Program-made: the position numbers and the translations under genes
In this document: positions 26,010 to 33,968 of the stretch, in pieces
Layout: each line of letters opens with the position of its first letter
How positions within the stretch are numbered: position 1 is the first letter of the stretch
Source of the DNA: Archangium_A sp035910535
GTDB lineage: Bacteria > Myxococcota > Myxococcia > Myxococcales > Myxococcaceae
Length of the DNA: 64,000 nt
Direction: 5' to 3'
Assembly (NCBI GenBank): GCA_035910535.1
Contig: JAMHXF010000046.1
Coordinates: forward strand, 38,496-102,495
The notes under the pieces: generated by a model
What the model was told of the DNA's origin: nothing
Databases searched by the model: none
What the model saw: only the letters and a program-made list of their open reading frames with translations

Positions 26010-27620
26010 ATGGACACCATGTACGTTCCTTCGGAAGCCGAGATCCCCGAGTCGTTTCGTATGCCTGCCCCGCTCGAGCAGCGCGAGTGGCTCGTCGGTG
26101 GCGAACTGGTTCAGTGGGCAGGCAGGCAGAACGAGGTGCTCTCTCCGGTGTGGGTGCAGACCGATGAGGGGCCGAAGCCTCGCGTGCTGGGCAGCACGCC
26201 GCTGCTGACGACGAAGGAGTCGCTCGCCGCGCTCGACGCCGCGGTGAAGGCGTACGATCTCGGCCGCGGGGCCTGGCCGACGATGTCGGTGCAGGCGCGC
26301 ATCGAGCATGTCGAGCAGTTCATCGTGGCGATGCGCTCGAAGCGGGCCGAAGTGGTGAAGCTGTTGATGTGGGAAATCGGCAAGACCCTCAAAGACGCGG
26401 AAAAGGAGTTCGATCGCACCGTCGACTCCATCGTCGACACCATCACCGCGCTCAAAGACATCGATCGCTCGTCGGCCAAGCTGGTGCAGGAGCAGGGAAT
26501 CATGGCGCAGGTGCGCCGCGTTCCACTCGGCGTCGCGCTGTGCATGGGCCCCTACAACTACCCGCTGAATGAGACGTTCAGCACGTTCATTCCGGCGCTC
26601 ATCATGGGCAACGCGGTGGTGCTCAAGCCCGCGAAGTTCGGCGTGCTGTTGATGCGCCCCCTGCTCGAGCCGATGCGCAACTGCTTTCCACCCGGCGTCA
26701 TCAACGTCATCTATGGGCGAGGTCGAGAGACGGTCGGCGCGCTCATGGAGAGCGGGAAGATCGACGTGCTCGCCTTCATCGGCACCAACAAGGGCGCGAG
26801 CGAGTTGAAGAAGCTCCACCCTCGCCCGCATCGGCTCAAGGCGGTGCTGGGGCTCGACGCGAAGAACATCGGCGTGGTGATGCAAGACGCGAACATCGAC
26901 GAAGCGGTCAGCGAGTGTCTGCTCGGCGCGTTGTCGTTCAACGGGCAGCGCTGCACGGCGCTCAAGCTGCTGCTCGTGCATCGCAGCGTCGAGAAGGCCT
27001 TCATCGAGAAGTTCAGCGCGGCCGTGTCGACGTTGAAGTTGGGCCTCCCGTGGGAGAGCGGCGTGTCGATCACCGCGCTACCGGAGCCGGGAAAGACAGA
27101 TGTCCTCACGGCGCTCGTGCACGACGCGACGTCGAAGGGCGCGCGCGTGGTGAACGCCAACGGAGGCGCGGTCGAGAACTGGTACTTCACGCCGGCAGTC
27201 GTGTGCGGCGTCACGAAGGACATGCGGCTGTTTCACGAAGAGCAGTTCGGCCCGGTGGTGCCCATCGGCACGTACGACGACGATCAAGAAGTCATCGACG
27301 CGATCGTCGCGTCTCCGTTCGGTCAGCAGGTCTCGTTGTTCGGCAAAGATCCCACGCGCCTGGGCAAGTTCATCGACGCGTGCGCGCACCAGGTCGGACG
27401 CATCAACTTGAACGTGCAGTGCCAGCGCGGGCCCGACTCATTTCCCTTCAACGGTCGTAAAGACTCAGCCGAAGGCACGTTGTCGATCCACGACGCGCTG
27501 CGCGTGTTCTCGATTCGATCGCTGGTGGCGACGAAGGTGACCGACGCGAACAAGAAGATCGTTCGGGAGATTCTGAACGACCACCACTCGAGCTTCCTGA
27601 GCACCGAGTTCATCTTGTGA
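26010..27620 (+). CDS. gapN: NADP-dependent glyceraldehyde-3-phosphate dehydrogenase (GapN/ALDH family)
   Basis: A 536-aa aldehyde-dehydrogenase-superfamily enzyme, most like non-phosphorylating GAPDH, which oxidises glyceraldehyde-3-phosphate to 3-phosphoglycerate with NADPH production. The N-terminal NADP fold has MGPYNYPLNETF and GNAVVLKPAK. The catalytic Cys is in FNGQRCTALK. Phosphate-binding Arg segments (INLNVQCQRGPDSFPFNGRKDS) near the C-terminus support the GapN assignment. The ALDH LELGGK motif that normally carries the general-base Glu reads LGLDAKN here. I chose ATG 26010, where the MDTMYVPSEAE sequence starts; TTG 25983 and GTG 26004 are in frame upstream. Confidence 0.88.
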   Translation: MDTMYVPSEAEIPESFRMPAPLEQREWLVGGELVQWAGRQNEVLSPVWVQTDEGPKPRVLGSTPLLTTKESLAALDAAVKAYDLGRGAWPTMSVQARIEHVEQFIVAMRSKRAEVVKLLMWEIGKTLKDAEKEFDRTVDSIVDTITALKDIDRSSAKLVQEQGIMAQVRRVPLGVALCMGPYNYPLNETFSTFIPALIMGNAVVLKPAKFGVLLMRPLLEPMRNCFPPGVINVIYGRGRETVGALMESGKIDVLAFIGTNKGASELKKLHPRPHRLKAVLGLDAKNIGVVMQDANIDEAVSECLLGALSFNGQRCTALKLLLVHRSVEKAFIEKFSAAVSTLKLGLPWESGVSITALPEPGKTDVLTALVHDATSKGARVVNANGGAVENWYFTPAVVCGVTKDMRLFHEEQFGPVVPIGTYDDDQEVIDAIVASPFGQQVSLFGKDPTRLGKFIDACAHQVGRINLNVQCQRGPDSFPFNGRKDSAEGTLSIHDALRVFSIRSLVATKVTDANKKIVREILNDHHSSFLSTEFIL

Positions 27621-27628
27621 AACGAAGA

Positions 27629-27656
27629 ACCTCTCCCTGCGTGAGCGGGGAGAGGT
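27629..27656. terminator. Bidirectional terminator between convergent genes
   Basis: Perfect 9-base arms ACCTCTCCC and GGGAGAGGT surround a 10-base loop between the convergent ends at 27620 and 27685. CTTTG follows on the plus strand and TCTTC on the minus strand, so it probably ends transcription from both sides. Confidence 0.65.
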
Positions 27657-27684
27657 CTTTGACAACACACCGACGAAGCTGAAG

Positions 27685-29616
27685 TTACGCCGCCTTCGAC
27701 TTCAGAATCGCGGCCGCCGCGTACCAACTCGTGCGGAAGCCCTTGAGCTCGCGCAGCCCCGCCGGGTGACGACCCAGCGCCGGCGCCATCGTCACCGGCA
27801 GGCCGATCTTCTTCTCGACCAGCTTGGCGACCTCGAGCTCGTTCTTGCGACGCTCTTCCGTCACGGGGCACGTGGTCTTCGGCAACACGCGATTCACCAA
27901 CACGCGCTCCACCGGCAGCTTCTGCTCCTTGAGGTTCTCCACCAGCCGCTCGGCCGCAGGCACCGAGAGCTCTTCACCGCGCGTGACCACGATGAAGCGG
28001 CACTCGTTGGGGTTGAGGATCGCCTTCTCGAAGCGCGCGATGTGGTTGAGCTGACCTTCGACCCACGCGAGCAGCGCAGCGCCGCCCTTGGTCTTGTACT
28101 TGGTCGCGATCGCCGCGATCGCCCCGAACCACGGCTTGGCAATCGCGGGCAGCTCGAGCACCCGAATCGAGTTCGACGAAGGCGCAGGGTCGATCACGAT
28201 GCGCTTGAAGCGCTCCTGCACCAGCGCGTCGGTCAACGCCGTCATCGCCGCCAGCTCGTCCATACCGACCGGCGCCGCGTCGAGCAGGTTGCGGAAGATC
28301 TCCTTGTCGACCGAGAACGTCTCGCCCTTCGCTTCGGGCCCGAACATCGGCTCGGCGAGCTCGCGGATCTTCTTCTTCAGGTTCCCGAACCAGTTCGCGA
28401 AGTCGATCTCGCGCGCGTACAGGCCCTTGGTGCCCTTCACCTGCGTCTCGGTGTCAGTCAGGCGGCTCTGCAGCACGTCAGACAACGAGTGCGACGGGTC
28501 GACCGAGATGAGGAGCACCGGGCCCTCTTTTTCGGTCAACGTCACCGCGGCGGCCGCGGCGCACGAGCTCTTGCCCACGCCACCCGAACCCACGAAGAAG
28601 ATGAAGCGCGTCGGAGGAATCGGCGGCGCTGCCATGGGAGGCATCGACGGCGCACGCACCAGCGCAGGAGGCGCCTCGGCAGGCGTGAACTGCAGCGCCT
28701 TGGTCTCCTTGCCGGTGCTCCACTCCTTGGCGAACTTCTTCACCTCGTCGAAGCCGCGCGGCCCGACGATGCGGCGCTGCACGAGCTCCATCTTCGAGGT
28801 CATCGTGGCGAACTTGCGCACGTGCGGCGCCTGCAGACCGCGACGGTTCTCGACCTCGCGGCTGCCCTTACCGTCTTCGATCATATCGGCGATGATCTCG
28901 ACGACCGGCACACCGCGCTCGGTCAACCCCTTCATCAGGTTCTTGATCTGAGACTCGCCGACAGGCTCGGCGACCGCGCACACGTACATGCCGAAGCGCT
29001 TGGCGTCTTTGAGCAGCGCGTTGACGGCGTCGGCCTTCGCCGCGAGCTCGTCGACCGGCGTGGCCGCGCGCACCGCGTTCTTCGACGGGCGGAACGTACG
29101 TTCAGCACGAATGTGCGCGCACAGGCGGCGCACGTTGGTCGCGTGATCGATCATTCGCAGCGTGTGCGTGGTCGACCAACCGTCGATGACGACCTGGTCG
29201 TACTCCTTCGCCTCCGCCAACTCGAGCAGGTGAAAGAGGAAGCCCGTCTCGCCGGCGTTCGCGAGGCTCGCCTCGAAGATCTTCTTGAGATCGTCTTCGC
29301 TCAAGACCTGGCCTTTGGCGGCGGCCGCCATGAGCTGCGGCCTGGCGAACGCGACGAACGCCGCGCCGTACGAGGCCCAGTCGGCCTCCGCCGCGAAGAG
29401 CCCGCCGTTGCCCTTGCCCGGCGCCAGCTTGGTGGCCTTGTTCGACAGCTTCTTCTTGATGAGATCTGCCAGCCCGCCGGGGTTCTCGAGCGACAACAGC
29501 AGGATCTTCTCTTTGCCGTTCGCCTCCAGCAGATTCATGGCAAACGCGGTGGCCAACGTGGACTTGCCAGCGCCGCCCTTTCCGGCAAAGAAGTGGATCA
29601 CGGGTCCGTTGCTCAT
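27685..29616 (-). CDS. Tandem ArsA/Get3-like ATPase
   Basis: A 643-aa protein made of two ATPase domains of the ArsA/Get3 SIMIBI family. Domain 1 (about 5-305) has the deviant P-loop KGGAGKST (13-20) and an A-loop YDQVVIDGWSTTHTLRMID. Domain 2 (about 337-640) has GSGGVGKSS (343-351), switch I SVDPSHSLSD, and the A-loop VIDPAPSSNSIRVLELP. In domain 1 the switch I motif is SLENPGGLAD, without the conserved Asp. A Pro-rich linker (310-336) joins the domains. Two domains on one chain recall E. coli ArsA, but no arsB neighbour is present here, so an arsenite role is unproven; protein targeting or cell-organising roles are equally possible. ATG 29616 has AGGAAGG upstream. Confidence 0.88.
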   Translation of the reverse strand: MSNGPVIHFFAGKGGAGKSTLATAFAMNLLEANGKEKILLLSLENPGGLADLIKKKLSNKATKLAPGKGNGGLFAAEADWASYGAAFVAFARPQLMAAAAKGQVLSEDDLKKIFEASLANAGETGFLFHLLELAEAKEYDQVVIDGWSTTHTLRMIDHATNVRRLCAHIRAERTFRPSKNAVRAATPVDELAAKADAVNALLKDAKRFGMYVCAVAEPVGESQIKNLMKGLTERGVPVVEIIADMIEDGKGSREVENRRGLQAPHVRKFATMTSKMELVQRRIVGPRGFDEVKKFAKEWSTGKETKALQFTPAEAPPALVRAPSMPPMAAPPIPPTRFIFFVGSGGVGKSSCAAAAAVTLTEKEGPVLLISVDPSHSLSDVLQSRLTDTETQVKGTKGLYAREIDFANWFGNLKKKIRELAEPMFGPEAKGETFSVDKEIFRNLLDAAPVGMDELAAMTALTDALVQERFKRIVIDPAPSSNSIRVLELPAIAKPWFGAIAAIATKYKTKGGAALLAWVEGQLNHIARFEKAILNPNECRFIVVTRGEELSVPAAERLVENLKEQKLPVERVLVNRVLPKTTCPVTEERRKNELEVAKLVEKKIGLPVTMAPALGRHPAGLRELKGFRTSWYAAAAILKSKAA

Positions 29617-29742
29617 TCGATCAAATGCCTTCCTGAAGTGGCCTACCGGGGATGGTGTGGTGCGACACGACTTGCCCGGTCCTTGAAGGGCGCGGAGTTT
29701 CGTCGAACCCCGGCTGTCGGTCAAGGTAGGAACTACCCTTTT

Positions 29743-30096
29743 TCAGCGGGTTTGCACGATCCCCCGGTCGTACCGGCGGATCTCGTGACTGGCTGGATTC
29801 ATGAATTCAATCAACGAGTTGACCCCCGCCTCGGGCAACGTTTCGCCGCACGTGAGGAGATCCGCTGCGGCGTACCCATGCTCTGGCCAGGTGTGAATCG
29901 ATAGATGCGACTCAGCGACGAGCACCACCACCGACGCGCCGTGCGGCGTGAAGTGGTGCTTCACCGTACCGAGCACGGTCACCTTCGCGGCGGCCGCAGC
30001 TTCGAGCAACCCCTGCTCGAGCCGCTGTGGATCGTCGAGCAGCTTCGGGTCGACGCCCCACAGCTCGAGGTGCACGTGCGTGGCGAGCGCGCTCAT
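29743..30096 (-). CDS. speH: S-adenosylmethionine decarboxylase, SpeH type
   Basis: Makes decarboxylated SAM, the aminopropyl donor for spermidine. The 117-aa size and the self-cleavage site ESHLSIHTWPEHGY (Glu62-Ser63, Ser63 becoming the pyruvoyl group) match class 1B enzymes such as those of Bacillus and Thermotoga. Cys at DLLTCGE is the conserved catalytic-donor position. The start ATG at 30096 overlaps the stop of prkA by 4 bases, so polyamine synthesis is tied to the PrkA kinase in this operon. No speE or speD partner gene is within the window. Confidence 0.95.
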   Translation of the reverse strand: MSALATHVHLELWGVDPKLLDDPQRLEQGLLEAAAAAKVTVLGTVKHHFTPHGASVVVLVAESHLSIHTWPEHGYAAADLLTCGETLPEAGVNSLIEFMNPASHEIRRYDRGIVQTR

Positions 30097-32279
30097 GCGT
30101 AGCGCTTACGAACGAGGAAGACGATCGCGTCGCGCGCCGAGCCTTCGTTGTACCCGAAGCGCGAGACCATCTCGTCCATCGTGGCCTTCACCTGCGCCTG
30201 CTCTTTGGCTGAGAGCGCGCCCTGTTCGTTCGAGAACACCTTCAAGATGTTCTCGACGTTGCGCTTGAGCTGCCGCTTTCGCTCTTCGAAGAAGTGATCA
30301 GACAGCCGCTTGAAGAGGTCGGGGAAGATTCGTGAATAGTCGACCGCGCCGTCAGGGTTGTCGATGCGCCACGCCCCCACGCTCGCGATGAGCGACCGGC
30401 GGAACTCGCCGACGTCGTTGCCCTTCGGCATCACGAAGCCTTCGAACTCCGTCATGCGCAGCTCGTCGGGCTTTTCTTGCGCACCGGTGTGCTTGTTCTG
30501 CACGCGCTCGCCCTTCACCCATGCCGAAACGGTCTGCACGTAGCGCTCGAAGAGCTCGGCGTACTGCGCCTCACTCACCAGGCCCATCGACTCGCGCACC
30601 TCGCGATCGACCACGTCGAGGTAGTCGTTCTCGACCACGCGCACGAATTCACCGTGATCATGGAACCCGTCGACGATCTCCTGCTGCAAAAACTCGTAGA
30701 CGCTCTTGTCACGCGTGAGCGCCGAGAGCTCTTTGAGCACCGCCAGCGGGTGCAGTGAATCGTGATCGCTCGACTGCGCGGCGTTGAAGAGCGCAGTCTT
30801 GATCTCCCGGGCTGACGCACCAGAACGCCCCTCGTAGTTCGGGTACGAATCAGACTCCTCGTACAGCGCGGGGATCAGCTTCTTGAGCTCTTTCTGCTGA
30901 TGCACCGTCAGGCGACCAGGCGCTTCGTTGGCCTGGTAGAGCTTGAGCTTCTCGAGCGGCGAGAGGCGCTCCATCAACGCGCGCACTTCGGCGGGAAAGC
31001 GATCGGGCAGCGGCTTCTTGAGCCGCGTCAGCACCGCCCAGATCGCCGCGACGCGCGTGGCGTGCGGCGCGACATGGCGGCCCACCGTGCGCGTGGTGAC
31101 CTGCGCGTCGTAGATCTGCCGCTCGACTTCCCAACGGCGGAGGTACGGCACACGAATCAACTCGATGCGGCCCTTGAACGAGCTGAAGTCGGGGAGTTCC
31201 TTGAACGCCGCGAGGTGCTTCTCGTTCGACGAGGCGATCAACACCTCGTCGAGTTGCAGCACCATGTGCTCGAGCGGCACCTCCTGCGTCTCCGAGAAGC
31301 CCAGCAGGTACTTGAAGGCCTCCAGCGGCCGCTTGAGCAGATCGGAGTACTCGATGAGCCCACGGTTCGCCGACACCAGCGGCCCGTTGGGCTGCAGCAG
31401 CACCACGTTGTGCAGCGCCGGCGGCAGGTTCGCCTGCGAGCGATCTGCGGTGATCTGTTGGTAGGCCGCGTCGACGCTCATCTGCGGCTCGACGGTGAAG
31501 GTGCCCACCTGGTAGCGCCGTGAAATGTAGAAGCGCTCGACCTGCACGTGGCGCAGCACCTTGAGCCAGTCACCCGAATAGCTCGCCAGCAGCGCATCGA
31601 AGATCTTCCGGTTGGTGGCCGAGAGCTCGCCGTCGAGCACGTACGCCGGCGCGTCTTTGAGCAGCGCCTTCCGCTCGGCGCGGGGGATCAAGAACAGCGG
31701 GTGCTCGCGCAGCGGGTTGCTGATGCGCACCTCGACGTCTTCTGCGGCCAGGTGCGCATACGACGCGACGCCTGAAGCCTCGCGCTCACCGCCAAACCCC
31801 ATCGCGCCCTTCTCGAGCTTCTCTTTCGGGAAGACCCAGTTGAACGAGTACAGCGCGCCGTCAGCCGTGTGGCTGTAGAGCTCGAGGCCGCGCTTGAGAC
31901 ACTCGACGAACGACGACTTCGCCGAGCCGTTGGGGCCGTGCAGCAGAATGAGTTTGTTGATTCGGCCCGCGCGCACGAAGTTGCCGAGCAGCCGGTAGAC
32001 CGCGTTCTGCACTTCTTCCTGCCCGGCCACGCGCACGTCACCATCGGCGCCGGCGTCGAAGACCTTGAAGCGACGAATGGGGCCCGACGGGTGCGCAACC
32101 AACTCCGTGCCGAAGGAGTCGATGGCGTCTTTCAGGTACTGCGCCGCGTTGCGGGCCTGGCGTTGCGATGCCGTCGCGTAGAACTGCAGGTACTCCTCGA
32201 ACGACATCAGCGTTCGGTTCTTCGCGAAATCACTGGAGACGGTGCTGCCTACGTCCTGCAGAAAGCGTCGCGCGTCCAT
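30093..32279 (-). CDS. prkA: PrkA-family AAA+ serine protein kinase
   Basis: A 728-aa cytoplasmic protein. The N-terminal half is a AAA+ domain with Walker A HGPNGSAKSS (about 114-123). The body contains long stretches shared with PrkA/YeaG proteins (SYSGDWLKVLRHVQVERFYISRR is typical of the family). The C-terminal third (LYEESDSYPNYEGRSGASAREIK, residues about 476-498) is the PrkA kinase-like region. E. coli YeaG is near 644 aa, so this copy is longer by about 80 residues. PrkA usually travels with YeaH and SpoVR; those genes are not seen here and SpeH takes their place. It overlaps speH by 4 bases. Confidence 0.93.
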   Translation of the reverse strand: MDARRFLQDVGSTVSSDFAKNRTLMSFEEYLQFYATASQRQARNAAQYLKDAIDSFGTELVAHPSGPIRRFKVFDAGADGDVRVAGQEEVQNAVYRLLGNFVRAGRINKLILLHGPNGSAKSSFVECLKRGLELYSHTADGALYSFNWVFPKEKLEKGAMGFGGEREASGVASYAHLAAEDVEVRISNPLREHPLFLIPRAERKALLKDAPAYVLDGELSATNRKIFDALLASYSGDWLKVLRHVQVERFYISRRYQVGTFTVEPQMSVDAAYQQITADRSQANLPPALHNVVLLQPNGPLVSANRGLIEYSDLLKRPLEAFKYLLGFSETQEVPLEHMVLQLDEVLIASSNEKHLAAFKELPDFSSFKGRIELIRVPYLRRWEVERQIYDAQVTTRTVGRHVAPHATRVAAIWAVLTRLKKPLPDRFPAEVRALMERLSPLEKLKLYQANEAPGRLTVHQQKELKKLIPALYEESDSYPNYEGRSGASAREIKTALFNAAQSSDHDSLHPLAVLKELSALTRDKSVYEFLQQEIVDGFHDHGEFVRVVENDYLDVVDREVRESMGLVSEAQYAELFERYVQTVSAWVKGERVQNKHTGAQEKPDELRMTEFEGFVMPKGNDVGEFRRSLIASVGAWRIDNPDGAVDYSRIFPDLFKRLSDHFFEERKRQLKRNVENILKVFSNEQGALSAKEQAQVKATMDEMVSRFGYNEGSARDAIVFLVRKRYA

Positions 32280-32362
32280 TGAGCGAGGCTACGCCCGAAG
32301 GCGCAGCCCGCGACGAAAAAGGCGGCGACGCCCTCCCCGACCAGCGCGCGTGACTTGACTGT

Positions 32363-33844
32363 TCAGCAGCGAGAACGACGACGCGCGAGCAACAGGCCCA
32401 GGAACGCGAGCGCCGAGAGCGGCTCGGTGCCGGCAGAACAGCCACACCCGTCGACGACCTTCTTCGTGGTGCTGCCGGGCTCGACGTAGCCAGCGCCGCC
32501 AGTGCCCGCGCCGCCGCCGGTCGCCGCCGTGCCACCGCCGACCGGCTGTTGCATGCCCGCGTCCACCTCTTCGATGATCCCGGCGTCCGGCTCTTCGACG
32601 CCCGCGTCGGGAACGACGGTGCCCGCATCGGGCTGGCCCGCGTCAGGCGTCACGGTGCCCGCGTCGACGACGACGGGGACGCCAGCGTCGGCGCCATACA
32701 CAAGGCACCCGTTGCCGCTGAGGCGCGAGTCCATCGTGCCGCGGCCGTCGGTGGCGGTGTTGAACCACGGGCCCCAGCGCGCGCGGTACGCGTTGACCTT
32801 GTTCAGCATGGCCGGGGGGATCGTCGTCTCGCCCGGCTTGAGCACCACGATGAAGGCCACGCGCCAGCACGTGCGAGCGTTGGGCACCGCGGGAATGCGC
32901 GCGCCCATGGCACGGACGATCTCATCGGCGGTGATGTCGTGGCGCGTCGCGGTGACGGTCGTCCCAGAGGCGTTCGCCGCCGGCGGGAGGCTGTCGACGC
33001 CCTTGCCCGGATCAGACGGGTTCTCGAGCACCATCATCGGCGCGACGTCGGCCGGCGAGCGCAGGCCCATCAGGTACTGATCGATCTGCGAATACTTCCG
33101 GGGACACCCGCGCAGCGTGAACGTGCCGTTGCCGTTGTCGGTGATGCAGCTGCCGTACATCACCGAGCGGGAGTCGGCCCACAAGCTGTAGTGCTGGTTC
33201 GCGTAGCCCGGGTTTCCGTTGTCGGGGTTGCCCTCGTTGAAGCCGCGAATGAAGTGCTGGCGACCGCGGCCGTCGTTCTGATCGAACTCCACGCCCATGA
33301 GCCAGTGGTGGCCGTACTCGTGCCCCAGCATCTCGATGCCAGTGAGGCTGTCGATGGGAATGGGGATGCCGAGCGACGGGCGCCACGCCGAGTCAGGGTT
33401 CGCAGGCAACGCGTCAGCCGACGGGAAGCCCGGGAAGAACGACATCGTTCGCCCCAGCGTGCCCATGAAGACGCACTGGCTCACGCGCGCCGAGTTGTAC
33501 GTGTTCATCACCGGCGAGTTCGCGCGCGCGTACCCCGAGCCGTCGGAGCGGACCGGCGAGCCCTGCCACACGTTCGAGATGTCGTTGATCTCTTCCGACG
33601 TGCTGAAGCTGATGACGCCGTCGAACTCGTCGGCCAGGCCGCCGGCGCGCGCCGCGTTGTAGGCCGCACGGCAGAACTGCTCTTGAGGGCTCGGGAAGAT
33701 CACCGGGCTGCCCATGCTCGCCACGAGGTCGGTGATCGCCCCCGTGTCTTGAACGATCACGATGTCGCCGTTGAACGAGACCTGCGCCATCGCCGTCGCA
33801 GACAGCACCGTCATCAAACTCAACAATCGCGCACGCATCGTCAT
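32363..33844 (-). CDS. Secreted HExxH protein with MYXO-CTERM sorting tail
   Basis: A 493-aa protein with a signal peptide (1-20, ending in AMA). A probable zinc-protease site is GHEYGHHWLMG, giving His175-Glu-x-x-His179. Near the C-terminus a Pro-Asp-Ala-Gly-rich linker repeats PDAG and VDAG units (about residues 385-450). The end is a MYXO-CTERM-type tail: a Cys-Gly-Cys pair (DGCGCSAG), one hydrophobic helix (LSALAFLGLLLA) and a basic end RRRSRC. This tail marks proteins for surface sorting in myxobacteria. GGGAGG lies 6 bases upstream of the chosen ATG 33844. The function is unknown; the motif suggests a metallopeptidase. Confidence 0.87.
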   Translation of the reverse strand: MTMRARLLSLMTVLSATAMAQVSFNGDIVIVQDTGAITDLVASMGSPVIFPSPQEQFCRAAYNAARAGGLADEFDGVISFSTSEEINDISNVWQGSPVRSDGSGYARANSPVMNTYNSARVSQCVFMGTLGRTMSFFPGFPSADALPANPDSAWRPSLGIPIPIDSLTGIEMLGHEYGHHWLMGVEFDQNDGRGRQHFIRGFNEGNPDNGNPGYANQHYSLWADSRSVMYGSCITDNGNGTFTLRGCPRKYSQIDQYLMGLRSPADVAPMMVLENPSDPGKGVDSLPPAANASGTTVTATRHDITADEIVRAMGARIPAVPNARTCWRVAFIVVLKPGETTIPPAMLNKVNAYRARWGPWFNTATDGRGTMDSRLSGNGCLVYGADAGVPVVVDAGTVTPDAGQPDAGTVVPDAGVEEPDAGIIEEVDAGMQQPVGGGTAATGGGAGTGGAGYVEPGSTTKKVVDGCGCSAGTEPLSALAFLGLLLARRRSRC

Positions 33845-33968
33845 GAAACCTCCCACCCACAAGGTTTCGGGGGTAGACCACAGCCGGTGTCAAGCGCGCA
33901 AGTGTCCGCGCTCACTCGGGTTTTTCTCTCAGGTTCTGAGAAACCGAAGCGCGCCGACTTGAGGCTAT
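33845..33968. promoter_or_regulatory. Divergent intergenic region with an imperfect hairpin
   Basis: The 124 bases between the MYXO-CTERM gene (minus) and the Cys-rich lipoprotein gene (plus) must hold both promoters. The clearest structure is TCTCAG-gtt-CTGAGA at 33927-33941, within a longer imperfect inverted repeat (33917-33947). I could not name -10/-35 boxes with confidence. Confidence 0.35.

Noticed and set aside
29725..29737. GGTAG-gaa-CTACC hairpin followed by CTTTTT
   Set aside because: It would terminate plus-strand transcription, but no plus-strand gene precedes it; the stem is only 5 pairs.
27766..29904. 712-codon plus-strand frame opposite the ArsA-like gene
   Set aside because: It mirrors the ArsA codons and lacks any motif; the minus strand has two P-loops.
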